NCBI GenBank assembly: GCA_009741485.1
Contig: CM019227.1
Span: 13,105,655-13,169,654 of the forward strand
DNA: 64,000 bases
Direction: 5' to 3'
DNA from: Malurus cyaneus samueli
Lineage: Eukaryota; Chordata; Aves; Passeriformes; Maluridae
The notes beneath the pieces were generated by a model. That model was not told where the DNA came from and did no database searches. It saw only the letters and a list, made by a program, of their open reading frames with translations. Of the stretch, positions 1 to 13,899 are shown in pieces; within the stretch, counting starts at the first letter, position 1; each line of letters opens with the position of its first letter. Both the position numbers and the translations under genes were made by a program.

Positions 1-3000
1 CCTTTTCTCATTCCTGCTGAGCAAAGAGATTTCTTCTGGCCCTGAATGCAGCATTCTGGATTGTAGCTATTCAGCACAGCTGATTTACTGATTTTGCCTG
101 TTTCTTCATTACTAGTCTAGTGGGTTTTGTGTTCGCTCATTGTCCCTTTCAGTTTCAGATTAGCTGGAAGAAATGTCATTACCCACTTCCCAATACTTTT
201 CCCTCCTCTGCATTAATCTAAGCTTGTGCTCCAGAATTGTGGCTGTCACTGAGAAGATGTGAGCTCTGAATGCTTGCTTAGAAATATCCATTTTTTAAGA
301 TCTAGGTCAAAAGCTGATTCAAACGTAATAATTTATAATAATGAAACTAGGGCAAGACAAACAAACAAACCCTAAATGCAGCTTCAAGTGTGGAGAGAGG
401 GGAATAATCCATTACAAACACAATAGCCAGCACCTCATGAGTTGAGAACCAATTACTGTTCTTTACCAAATGAAGCTGTACAGAGCTCCTGAAGCTGCTT
501 TAACCATTGGTAGTTCCTTATGGCTCAGTCTTGCCCTTTCAATTTGTGGAGCATGGTGACATCCACAAATAGTTACAGCTTTTGAAGGGCAGAAATGAAC
601 TTGGCAAAGAGAAACTGTCTGACCTCCTTCAATGTACAGTGGTCTCTTATAGTGTCACTACGTAAAATGAAAATATGCTCACTGGTAGATGAATTTCTTG
701 TGATTATGCATTACAACAATTAAAAATATCCTTGTGTGTTATAACTGTCCATGGTAATGTTATGAATAAGCCACTAAACTGATCTTGTTCCCCCACTGTA
801 ATGATGAGGTTATTGCATCTTAGAGTTGCTAATATGATTAGGTCTGTATTAAAAGTGTATATATGCTGATTTAAATGAAATATTGAATTTCTTTTCCCTT
901 AGCTTATTTGCTTCAAAATTTAAACTTGCTCCAGTGACGTTGCTTCTGTTGCTCTGAGTTTTTAACACGGAGCTCATCATCAATTGAAATTCTGTATGAA
1001 TTACGCGTTCTCTCTCTGGGACATGGGATCTGTCATATTAATTCAAACTGGATTTATTAGGGAATATTTTTATGATTTAAACTAAGTTCTTTATACAGCT
1101 AATAAATTTTAAGTGCGATTTGTTTATTCATATACTCTGAATCAGAGGTAGTGGTTAACATTCCCAATAATGTCTTGATGGAGAAAGGTATTTAATAGTG
1201 CATAAAGAGATTGCCCTCCCAGGTGGTAAGGCTTGTAAGATAAATGCTATGGTATACTTCTAGTGGTTAACAGCAATTAATCCTCTCTCTGATCTCCTCA
1301 AAATACCTAATGAGGAAGGCAGAGGAGCCTTCTCTGGAGGTGCTGGGATCCTACAGGATCAGCACTTTTCTTGAGAACTCAGGACAATAAAAGGGGTACA
1401 TAAAGAAAGAAGTTCTTAATGTGTTCTACTTAGGAGTAGAACTGGGACATACTTTTTTTCCTGGCCACTTATTTATTCAGTAGATACAGATTTGGGTCAG
1501 CCGAAGGTATTATATTGGTATTTAATCCTATTTAAATTGTCCAGTTGTTACATAAATAATTTTGACCTGATGTTTTTGAAACAACAGTATCTTGCTTAAA
1601 TAGCTATTTAAAGGTTAATATCCCAGCATTTCCTTCAAAATCAAGTTTTGGTTTAAAGTGAGCAAAATTGTTTTCCTATCTTGCATTAACCACTGAACTG
1701 AAAATATCCTTCATTTACACAGCAATATTTGTAATTCCTCTTTTGGGGGAAGCTACAGACAATTCAAAACTTCAAAGTAAATCTGCTTTAATGTGTTTAA
1801 AAACATGCAAGATATTCCTTGATGGGAAATAGAACACTTCTATATTATTATGTAATATTATGTAAGGATAAAGAAGCTGAGGAAAAAGAAGACTGACTCA
1901 TCACCAAGAAAGCTGATGGAAAAACATTTGTTCCTTTTCTCCAGCACAAGAGTTTTGTGGATAACCATATTAAGAGATTGTGAGATGCTGAACTACAACA
2001 AGTGGGGAACATATTTAGTTAGAGAAAATTCCACACATGATTTTTTTCTTTTCTGTCCTGACTTTTGCACGGAGATCACTTTGCTTCTTTCAGCTGTAAA
2101 TTTGAAATGTTTTTGTAAAGGCAGTGTAAATTTGGTTCACTCTAATTACACATACAGAAATGCTCATCTGCTGGCAAGAGAAGGATGTGATGGGGAAGGG
2201 TTAGGAGCTATAGCCAGGTTCAGTTCTAGCCTTGTGCTGAGCATCTTTCCCTTTCAGTCAGTGCCTTTTCACCTATTTAAAGTGATGGCAATTTTCTTGG
2301 CTGAGGTGCAAACTCAAATCCATTGATGTTAATCCATGGTCCCAGTGCTGAAGCAGTGGGATAAAAGCGGTTGGTGAAAAGATTCTTTGTCTTGTCATAC
2401 AAGGAGCTGGTTCATTACAAGTAGTGGCACTAACACTTAAAAAGATGTGAAATAGCTGTAGCCTGTGTTTCATGAGACTCCTTAAGCTCCTTTTCAAGCC
2501 TTTCTTCAAAATCTCCTAAAGAAAGAATCACGTGAATTTAGAACTTATATAGGAGAACAAAAATACAGTTTCAGGTATGACTTTGGAAATGGCAGCCAAA
2601 ATCTGAACAATATTTTTTGAACTCTGTGTGTAGAGGAGAGAAGAGGGATACTCTCTGTATCTGTTTTCTGTCCTTTGTTTTTATTTCCCTCCAGAAATTT
2701 GCAGGCAGGCTCTGACAGTGATGTAGTTGTAAACGTTTGAAGGGAAAGAAGATACAGCTCTACTTGCAAACTTGGAATGCTCTTAAGTAGATGACAAGGG
2801 TCAGAGAATATGTCCATAGCCTTCACAAACTGATTAGAAAAACTGATCAGGAGCACCAAAGCAATCCCAGTGCTGTATTTGATAAAGCAAAACACTTCAA
2901 ATTTCGGGGCAGTGAACTGAAATGTTGGTCTCTATGCAGAAAGGATTTGAGATTGTTTTTCACCAGGATGAGAAGAAGAGGGAATCATCATGTGTTATTT

Positions 3001-6000
3001 GTTTTGCTCGTTTATGTACTTCAGAGTACTTGAAGGCAGTTCATGTGCACACTACTCTAACTGCCTGGCTGTTACGTTCTAAAAATGTTCCCCTGCCCCA
3101 GCAGATTAATCTGATAAAGACCTAAGAACAGGGATTTCTTCAGTGCTATCTATACTCTGCCTTATTTCTGTTTGCAACTGATTGTGAGTGTCTCTGAAGG
3201 GTTAAATGTGCTATTCTTAGCTCTGTTTCTTTGCCTGCTTGTTTCACCTCTGATGCAATGCAGTGCTGGAACTGCAATGCATTGTCAGTTTACATCACAT
3301 TACACCAGTAACAATTTTGAAATCAGCACGAGGTAACATGATTTGTTTTCCTTTCCTGTGGTTAGATGCCTGCTAAGTAATCAAGGCTGCATGCTAATGA
3401 CTTCAGAGTAGTTACAGATCATACCTTGACAAAGTAATTTGATGTGGACACTGTGTGGATAGCTTCTCAAACAGCTTTTATGTAAACAGTATAAATATAG
3501 CCTTGCACTGGAAATCTTCAACCCAGTTTTGAATATAGTTTCCATGCAGAATCAAACTAAAATAACTTGCTTAAGGTTAATGTAGATTTGGACTGTTTCA
3601 TGTAGGATAGACTTTATTTTTCAAAATGATGCAGTTGACTAGAATAATCTGTTTTCCTTGATGTTCTATCCAACTGATTCTCTGGAAGTGATAGTACAGA
3701 CAGGGGGAACTCTTCTATATAGTGGCTAGAATTTTGCTCTGAGGACAAATATGCCCCAATCATATATTTGATATCAGTCTGAAGTTAGTTTTTTTGACAG
3801 TTGGACAGAACCACAGAGATTTTTCCTTAGCTCATGCTACTGGATTTATCATGAAGTGTCCAGCCAAGAAACATAGATGAGTGTTCTAGATCCAACTGAG
3901 AAACTGCAGTACAGTTGCAGGCCTGAATTTTAAACTTAGCCTGAGACAATGCTAAGCGTTTGATTTGAGCGCAATTTAAGGTCTCAGTGAATCATTTCAC
4001 TGCTGCCTACAGAACTGTAAGAGACTTGAAGAGTGGCATTTACGCCACATAGGAACAGAGGAATTCTCACTGTGTGGAATTAGTACCAATGAATCTATAA
4101 GCAACCTGTACAGAAGACAATTTTAACGAGCTTAGTCATCCCTGTGCTGCAGTTGGAAGGCATGGTAACTGCTGAAATAGCTGACTGTAGGTTCTAACTT
4201 TACCTTTCCTATAGAACAAGGTACAGCATGCAGTTGCTCTGTGCTTATGCAAGACTGCTGTTCTTGGGTGACATGCAGCATTTGTTAGGTAATTGCCTTT
4301 CAAGGCAATGTGTGGAGCTGCTTTTTGTCCCCTTGAGTAGTTTTAACATCCTTTGACTTTTAAACCATCTTTCCATGCATTTTAGGGAGTGGATTATATC
4401 CTGCTGTTCCCTTTCCTTTTCTCAGAGGGAGATCGAATACTGGGATGCTGTTCAGCTTGATAAGAGTAGTCATATAGGAATTTTGGGATTTAGCCAGAGC
4501 TTTAACTATTCAGAAGCTCTTGTGAATGAAGTAAATTATCCTGAGCATATGACACCTCAAGAGCAGCATTTTATACGGTGACGTACTCGATGCTAAGAAT
4601 AGCCATGATTTCATATGGTTAGATTAACCATCACGTGCTCCAGAGGTGATGGATGTACAGCCTTTCAGTGTGCATGCCCTTCTGGAGGGTGTGTTGGGCT
4701 CTCTGCGTGCTCTGTAGTCACTGGAACAGATCTTTGAGTGCTTATTTAGCTGCAGCAGGGCATGGGTTGAGACATGGCTGTATAGGCTGAGTCTGCTCTT
4801 GGTGTAAGTGAACAACTGTCAAATCAAACCTTTAATTGCATTTGAAATGGTAAATCAGATTGCAATGACCCATGCCCTTTTCTACAGCAATACAAAAAAA
4901 CCCAACAAAAAACAATGCAAGAAATACAAGGGAAACAATTCTTTTCTACAGCGATCTCCTTGGTGCAGTTTATCAGTAACATGTCTGCTGAGTCCATAGA
5001 TGATTGATCATTTGGCTTTTAAAGAAGAAATTTATTACCTTTTCAGTCTTTCTTTTAGAAACGGAGTGCTTCATACTATAATGTTTATAAATTCAGTTAG
5101 AATTTTGACTTAATGTTCTGTCCTATTATAAGCTAGTGTCTTTTATGAATCTATATATAAAATCAAAGTCTCTAGATCTCTGCTGATTTGTCAGATCTAG
5201 TGTGTGTTTATTCTTCACATTTATAAAATTAACTTATTTGGAAAACAATCTGAGAAAATACTATTCACTTATCCCTAGAAACTGAGCTTCATTCTTGCCT
5301 ATCCTCTCCTCTCTCAGCAGTCTAAGTGCCTTAATTGATCGTCTTGATATGAGGTTTAACTCAGCAGTTAATTGAACTTCAGGGAGCAAAATACACTTCT
5401 GTTTACTAAAGTGCTGTTGTAGTGGTGAAGGATTGGACCTGTCACTGCTCCTCTGCACTGAGTTAACAATTCACAGACAAAGCACAGGTATAGATCAAGG
5501 TAAGAAGCAGAGCATCTCAAAGCTTCTGAGAAAAAGATGAAAGCTTAAGACGTGTTGAAGGTACCAAACCTTCATGGACCTAGTATGGTTGATCGAAGAA
5601 AAATTATCAAAAGATAATTTGGAAGTTAAAAATTATGGAAGTTATCCAGCAGTCTTGCCTGATGTGATGGGGTATATTTGGAGTAGGTACATTACACTGT
5701 GTGTATGACAAATGTATTTTGAGATAGTACAGTTTTGTATATAGATAATCTGGGTGATCTCTGAAGGAACTGAAGTCTTTGTCATTAAGAGGATAGCTGA
5801 GTGTTATTTTTTTTTTTTCAGAATATGCCCCACTAAGGTTCTTGGAGGGCATTTCTTTTGGGAGTGTCTCTATCCTCCAGTAGTCTCTTCAGTAATACTG
5901 AACTCATAAGTGCCTTGTAATTGATGATGGTAATGTTTTAATGACACTGAATTGGGAGGACTTGGCTAAACTAAACATCAAAGCTCTCAGGAGTGCCAGC

Positions 6001-9000
6001 ATCAGGGGATTTTGATCCACATAGTTTGTCAGGGCACAGAAGCTGAATAAGTGAAACAGATGTTCTAGATGAGCTAAGATGAACATCTGTCAGTGTCCTT
6101 ATACAGCTGTGCATGCTGAGGACTGTTGGAGCTGATAAAGGTTTGAAGAAGGTAAGGCACCAACAGAACTCTTGTGGATGATAGGAAGACATTTTCAAAA
6201 TAATCAAGGGTTAAAATGAACTGCTTAAACCCCACTCGATACCTCCTGTCTGAAAACTGAGCCAGCTCCTCGTTCAGAGCATTAAGATATCCCTGTCCCA
6301 TTCCCAAAATGGGATTATTGGGAAATAAAATTCATCCCTTTCAATCTTACAGCTTTCTCCTGGACTAAACAGCCAGTCTAGGAATTAGTGTTAAAAAGAG
6401 CATTTTGTTCAGCTGGGGTAAGAATGAAAGGTGAAAATTCTGTAAAGCATAAACACAGAGTCTATTTTTCATTTTGTTTTTGAACCTTGAAGTGTTTGGT
6501 ATGACCAGCTCTTACACCTGCATTCAAGGATGAATGTTGATAACCAGCAGAGATGAAAGTCAGTTGGTAAAAAATATGATGTTTAAAGTTTTTCAGGCTT
6601 GCATCAAAGAAAACTTGGAATCATGAAACAAATCTGTGAGCTAGGACAACAGTGAAATCACTAAGGTTAAATGATTATTACTTTAATACATGGGGTGAAT
6701 ATATATCCAGTGTGTCTTGAAATTTTTAAAAGAATATAGATGTTGTATTAAGTATCTGCTCCTTGGAATACTGCATAAGAAAACACTGTTTATCCTGCTA
6801 TCACTAGCATTTCTTTGGGTTTTGATAGGCGAGCCTGTGTAAAGGTGAAGGCAATACAAGGTAAACACAGATAGAGTAGCTCCTGAACCCTTGTCCAGTG
6901 TTGTGTTCCTTGGAACAGGCATTGTTCCCCACTTAGCAAGGCAGTCTAAAAAGAAAATCTTATCTTCCATCATTTTAGCTTTCTGGCCAAAATCAAGAAA
7001 GCAAGAAATCTGTCTGATCTTTGCAGATGAAAGATAAGATCTGGCAGGCTTTTAACTAGAGAAATATTCTTGTTCCTACATATATCACAGTTATTTTGGA
7101 ATCTGTGTGATAGAAAGGGCTGGTGGGAACAGAAATAGTTGTGTGAGGGTAGATAGCATACAGCCGTCTGCCGAGTGAGATTACAGTTAATTGGCTTGTA
7201 AAAATTAAGCATTGCATATTAATTCCAGAAAGTGGGACTGATTTTTTTTAATAAGTTGGTGAAATGCCTTCAGATGTTTATTTCTTTTAGGTGATTCTTA
7301 CATATAGTTGTTGATAAAAAAAAAAAACAGTCCTGCATGTTTGAATGTTGCTGAGTATTTGTACAGTAGGTAGATGGTCAGGAAAACAAAACAGGATATT
7401 TATAGTTCAAAATATATACTTGAGCTTACACTTCACTATCTCATGAGTTTCTGAAGTTTAATACTTGGGTTGATATATCAGATCTTCTTTAGCAGATGGT
7501 ATTAAAAAAAAAGTAGTTCATCTCAATGCAAAAAATGTCATTAATGTAAGTATAAATTTAATTTGTATCCATTTATATTGCTTTAATGAAGTCATGTTTA
7601 TGAAGTCATTCCAGTAAATCATAGAAAGCTCTTTATTTGGAAAAAAGAAACAACCAATTTTTTTCTTCTTACATTTCTTAATGACTATTATAAAGTTTAT
7701 CAGAAAGGATGCACCTATGTGCATAGAAATTTAAAATGCATTTAGGCATCTATGTTCGAATATTAAAACAACACAAACCTTTGTGCAACTTATGTATGTC
7801 ATTGAATGTGGATGGAACTGTCTGGAATGTTGACCCAGACTGGAAAGCTCTGAGTGCAGCCACACTGCAAGTCAAGTCTGCAGTCAGCACCCTCCTCCCA
7901 GGTGTAACTGAGGCTCCCACCAAAGGTTCACTTAATCTCAGCCTCTGAACTTGAATTTTTTTTCAAAGCAGCTTTGAATATATTCTGTGTCACCTGGAGA
8001 ACTAGGAGCTTTCTAGTCCTTGACCTCTTTTTGCAGAATTCATATAGGAATTACTTTCTTTTGTCCCATTGGGAAAGAAGAGGAGGGAAGAATAGGATTC
8101 TTGACAGTAATATTGTTGGGAAAAGACCTGTTTAAACCTGCATTGTTTAATGGTAAAAAAATTACCACAAATAAAAGCCATATCTCCCCCTAAGGCTTAA
8201 TTCCATGAGTAACCTTGTATGTAGACAAGACAGCAATTCCTGTGTTTCTAGGAATGTAAAAAAATTCCTTGAATCCTTCTTTTTTCCATCCAGTTTGACC
8301 TCCCCTGCCATAAGAAGCAGAAACCAGTTCTTTTAGGCTTCAGAGCTACTGTCGGTCAGACAAGAGTTTAGAGGTAGGTGAGATAGCATTTGCTGTTCTT
8401 GGGAAGACATTTCAGAAATGGATATCAGTTCCTAGAAATGTGGTCATTTGGGTAAAGTAAGCCTACATTTTAGGTAAGAGACAAATGCGTTGTAATATTT
8501 TATTTAAAAAGCCCCTTTGTCTTGCTCATTGTTTCCACCAGTGAAATTAAGTCAAGGTTTGAAAATACAATAGAATGAAACTAATTAGATCTGCTAGTAA
8601 TCACAGTTGTGATTATTATCACTGCAGCCTGGAATTCTCCATGGGCAGGAAAAAGCAAGAAGCATTCTTTCTACAGAAAACAAAAAATGGGGTTCCTTTG
8701 GAACAGGAGCAGACAAAATGCAGGACCTGGAAGCACCACGATAATTGCACTTTAAAAAAAATCAGTCAAGTGGCTCAATAGCATTCCTGTATATGAACAA
8801 AAGCCATGTAGCATGTATGGCAGAAATAGGTGACAGAAGGCTCTGAGTCATCATGTGGAACTGTAATTTAAGTTCAAGGGGGATTTTTCTATCTTGGATC
8901 TATTCCTACTGGCTCAGATGTCTCATAAGCCTTTAGCACCTTGTTTTAATAGAGCCAGTGCCTACAATCGAGAAATGGGTTGGATGCAGGGAGCAAAATA

Positions 9001-12000
9001 CTACTCGCCTTAAAAATATCTTCCAGCTAGAGCTGAGGTAACTTTGCACTGATAAGAAGCTTCCATTGACCTTTACTAAATTTGATTTTCTAGATTTAGA
9101 AAAGTCTCAGCTCCCTAAGAATTTGCTTAGTGAAGCACTGAGAAGCAGATGCAGTGTAGGCATCTTGGTGCTTCCCACGCAGTACAACTTTCTTTTAGCA
9201 AACAAGTTCTGCCAGTGAACAATGTGTGAGGGGTCACTGCTGGCTCCTATCAGTCATAGGTAGTAATTGTTTTCATGTTAGAACAGATTTTATATGAAAT
9301 AACATGACAGTCCATGAAAGTTTGTTTTACAAATAATGCTAATATTGTTAAAGACAAATAGCTCACCTATCTTCAAGATTCGTAAGGTATTTTTCTAATT
9401 AATATTTTCAAACCTAACAAGTCTGTCCAGGCCCTTGAATACCTGATACATGAGTATTGTTTCATCAAATGATCAGAATGAGAATATTCTCTAACTTCAA
9501 CCAATTTTTGGTCAAAATTTGAAAATATACCTCAGCTATATACACAGGGGTCTTTTTAGGTGTATAAAATCTATGTAAAGGTAGAACATCTCAAATATGG
9601 GGACACATGGGATTTGAGGCAAGAGGAAAACTGCTGCTGCCATTATACATTTCAAAATCTGAGCATCCTTTAGGTAGAGTAACACAAGGTAGTAACTGCT
9701 TGTCCAGGAGGGTCGTCATGCTGTCCTTAACAGATAAATGAGACAGATTTGTATGGCTGAGGGTGACTGAAGAGGAGGCTTCAAATGTATTTTCAAAAAT
9801 CCTGGTTTGTAAAGGCTTACCACTTTAGTTACTAAATTCAGTGAGGATTAGGAGATCATATTTTGGCCCTAAATAAATAATGGCAATTTTGGGCTGTTCC
9901 TTTACTGTTGTAGGCATTCATGAAGAAACTGTACTGGCTATGCAGTGGTCAGGTGTTTTCTTGGGTGTTCCTGGAAGATTTTATTAGACATATACTAATA
10001 TTTTTCCTGGTGTCTGATGGGGGAGTGCAGTGAGGGAAGAAGAGAAGGAGTCTTAAACGATTGTTTACCTGATTCAATTCCCTGAAGCCCAGGCCTTGTG
10101 CAGGCAGTTCAGTGTGTACTGGGATTGGTATCGACACGGTCTTCACAGGACTGCATCGCTGTGACACAGATCTTTGTTAATAGAGCAGCCTTAATTAAAA
10201 ATTACAGAGTTCATTATGAAATTCTGCTTTGACCCTTAGAGTTAGATTTGACTAATTCAGTGATTTCCCAGAAAAATAATTCCTCTTGGGAACTGCATAG
10301 CAGAGTTTGGAAATACATCTGGAGATGAATTTGATATGGGAAATTGATTACAAAAGAGGCAGGGACACAATCCTGGTGAATCCTGAATTACTCTGGTAAT
10401 CAAGGTGAGGTGGCAAGGAGCAATCCTGGCTGAGTTGTCCCTGGGCTGTTCCTTGCTTGCTTGGGGGTTGTTTGCAGAGAAGCTGAAGTGCTGTAACAAC
10501 CTCAAGCTCCACTCAGTGATGTTGCTTCCTCTTTTTTTTCCATGGCAGCTAGCTCATGTCCTTTGCAAAACTGAGAGTAGCTTAAGGCCATCATTTCATG
10601 CATGACTTGGTAAATTGTGCAAGGAAGAGCACTGCCAAATGAGGAGCTATGCCAGTTTTCAATAAGAGGGCCATCTGTGACAAAATGTTTTAGCAAGTTT
10701 GAAAACAATTGAGTTCTTTCCCATTTTTTACTTTGATTTCATTTAGCATGTAAGTAACTTTGCAGCCTCCCAAGAGTAAATTTATGTTACTGTATCCTTG
10801 TTTGCTAGGCATTAAGCTTTTGTTGAGTCAAGTGGTTTCATTTCAGACCTGATCCTGTATGGTACTGAAAAATGACTTTGCATCAATGTCACTTTTAATT
10901 CCTGTTGGACACATTTGTCAGGGTAGGTGAAATTCAGATATTTGTGGCAGATGAGAAGCATATAAATAAATGGTTAGTAGCTACAGCAATAGTCCCTAAA
11001 TGTAAAGGTAATTTATTGCTGGAACTGGAAACATATTTAATTTGGAATGATTTCCAAGTAGCCTCTCTTCCTTAACCTAGCCAGTTACCTGTAATATCCC
11101 ATTACCGTTTTGTTTCATAAAACTTATGAAGTTGTGTTTAATGGAGTTTTCATGTAGCAAGGATTACTGAGGAAATCTGCAATTTGTTTGAGGGACCTCT
11201 CAAATTGTCTTAAACTTTTGCCAAGAAGACTACCACCTCTGCTGAAAGTAGACTGCAATAATGTGACATCTAATGTATTAAATTTTTTGACTAATTTTGC
11301 TGGAATTTCGTGAGAAGAATTTTGGGGTTTTTTTTTAAGGAGCATGATTATACATAGCTTACTTAACAGTGCTCTTTCTAAAAGCGAGAGGAAAATTATA
11401 GAGTTGTTTTCCAGAATCTGGAGGTTTAATTTGACTTTTAATTTAGCAGTCTAACATGTCTGAGGTTCAGTATCTTTCAGCTGGCACAGTGAGCAAATAG
11501 AGAGCAAGTTAGTGTCACTCACTAAGGAGCCAGCAAGAGAGACAGAAATCTGCCAGACCATTGAACCCTGCTTTGGAAACACTGCTTGCACCTGATAATT
11601 TATTGGGCTGCTTGTTTCTATTCGTAAGTGCTCTCTGCAACAGGTAATTTTTAGAAAGAGGAAACTCTTTTGTAATTTAATATTATTATAGAAGGAATAG
11701 AGTGAGAAGAAAGTTCCTGACTTTTAAATATGTGTTTATGTAGGAGGCAGGCCTGATAGGGAAACCCCAGGTAGAAAACATCCTCAGAAGTGCACAATTC
11801 CAAACTTCTTGAACTTGTGTTGTAGCTGTTTTTTAGAAGAGTGAAGAGCTGCCCATATGAAGACAGCAATTTAGGGATCAATCATCTGCCTTCCAGAATA
11901 AGTGCTGTCCATGAAAATGCTCAATGTGCATCTTCAAACCAAATCAAAGTTCAGGGATGTTAATCTTTGTTACACTGCTTTTGAAGTAACTGTTCCCTTA

Positions 12001-13689
12001 CACAAAACTTACAAGGGTTAGACACTTAAATGCAAGTTTTGTTTTCTTGATTTTGCTCAGTGAAATTGACTTCTTACCATGTTTATAGCTCTCCTCTTTA
12101 ATTTAAAACTGTGTAAACATACCTAGAGATGGAGTACAGATGTCTCTTAAAGCAGCAGTCTTAATTTTGTAGCATTTACTCAATTCTGTAGGCAGTAATC
12201 GGTTTGAATTTGGTGAGGCTTTTAGGAAGACTGCATATGTATTGCCAAGATTAATTCCACTGTGTTTGCACAATCTTTTAATATGTTCTATTTTAATTCT
12301 AATTTGTAAATTTGGACTGTTTTATCGTGATATTTCATAAAATTTTATGAGAGAAATAGAGGAAAATATTTGGAAATAATGCTAAACTATTTCTAAATTC
12401 AGATTAATGAAAATGATATCGCTCTGAAGTTCGAAAATGTGTTTCTTGTATTGGTCTTTTACACCATTAAACTAAGTCAATGCATTGTACACAGCATATT
12501 GAATACTAAGTATTTTCAAAAACACCATGTCCTGTTTTATAATTTAAACATACGCTAATGTTAGAGCTGCAGTTTTTCACCATTATGAACTTCACTTACA
12601 TTTGCGGATTTTGAGTCTGTTTTTGCTGCTGCTCCAGTAAATCTCCTGAATGATAACACTGAAATAACCCTTACACAAGGATGGAGCTGCAACCTCATCT
12701 CCACTAACCGTGACAAACATCACTGTAATATTTACAGGGGGAAAATGTGCACCAAGGGTGAAATGCAGAGATGCATTAAAACATCAAACATTAAAAAAAG
12801 AAAGGCAGTTGTAGTTGTTTAATTGCTTTGCTTAGAAAGACTAATGTAATGTCTGAGGAAGTAATCCCTAAATAAGTTAGAAGGTGAGATCTTTCAAAGG
12901 AGGGAAAAAACCAGGCATAGACCTATTGGGGAATTCAATGATGAGACTGTCAAGAGCAGTAAAGCTGATGTGTTGTTAAATGTCTTTGGGAGAGATTTCT
13001 TGGGGTTCTGTGTCTTAATGTAGCGAAAAGCAGATTTCAGTAAGTGGACATTTGGAATTATCCCATTTGAACCCAAAAGTTTCCTCTGACATAGGAGTTG
13101 GGTGTCTGTCAAAATGTGTGAATTTGCCTTCCTCTGAAGTATTCGGTGTAAAAATGAACATGGCTGTAAAGGATGGAGCACGGAAGAGGCCATCCCTCTG
13201 TGGTACTTAGCTGGTACATTCATTTGTGCAAAACCAAATATGTTGTGGCAGCTGGAACAGGATGGTGGAAAGGAAAAAGCAGGAGAGCAATGGAGTGAGG
13301 GAAAAGCCACAGTAGTGTGTGGTGGAGGGAGGTATTGGTGGGCTGTGGTGTGGGCAGGGAGGCGAAAACTGCGCTAAGGCCAGGTGGGTCTGACACCAGG
13401 GCTGTGAGAGGCGAATGGGAGATGGAGAAACAGGCTCAAGGCTTTGAAATGGGGGATGTCGAAGGGAGGATGGAACAGCAGGGATGCCCAGATGGAGCCA
13501 ACTTCCACAGAGCTTTTTTGTAATATTTGGCTGCAGTCTGGAGCTTTTAGGGCTGCTTTCAGTGTGTAAGCGGCTGCTCCACATTCATTCCCCTGAGCCC
13601 CACGGCAGGGATTTCTGGTTGACAGCCCCTGCATCAAGGGAAAGGAGAACACTCTGGGGTTTCCCGGGCTACCAACCTTTCACTGGGGA
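1..13689. other. Intergenic DNA upstream of GRIN2A
   Basis: This is AT-rich, mostly unique-looking DNA. Open frames on both strands are short (at most about 138 codons), show no recognisable domain and lack convincing flanking splice sites, so no gene is called. Short A/T tracts occur, for example near 5810 and 7317. From about 13250 the sequence turns purine- and G-rich and grades into the CpG island. In other vertebrates the GRIN2A promoter lies next to a long gene-poor interval, which fits (established knowledge). Distal regulatory elements may be present but cannot be recognised without cross-species alignment. Confidence 0.7.
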
Positions 13690-13793
13690 TGTTACTGCGG
13701 GGAGAGCGCTCGAGTTTGCCACTCCTGTGCCCCAAAGCCGGTGTTCTCGCCGTTCCCCCAGATCTGACACCCCCTCCCCCGATTGCCTGCGTC

Positions 13794-13800
13794 TGACTCA
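13794..13800 (+). promoter_or_regulatory. AP-1 (TRE) consensus site TGACTCA
   Basis: A perfect 7-base TGACTCA lies at the upstream edge of the CpG island, about 30 bases before an uninterrupted G run. Fos/Jun dimers bind this motif. In a neuronal receptor promoter it could confer activity dependence, but a 7-base match is also expected by chance every few kilobases, so function is only an inference. Confidence 0.35.
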
Positions 13801-13826
13801 TTCGCTGGTGCTTGTGCAAGAAGAAC

Positions 13827-13851
13827 GGGGGGGGGGGGGGGGGGAGGGGGG
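13827..13851 (+). repeat. G18 homopolymer and G-rich tract
   Basis: There are eighteen consecutive G (13827-13844), one A, then six more G. The tract sits in the proximal promoter just upstream of the inferred leader exon. Such runs can form G-quadruplexes and are prone to length error in sequencing, so the exact length is uncertain. Confidence 0.9.
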
Positions 13852-13899
13852 CGGTGGGAGAGAAGCTTCAAACTATCCGCGGCTGGTCTCGGTTTGACA

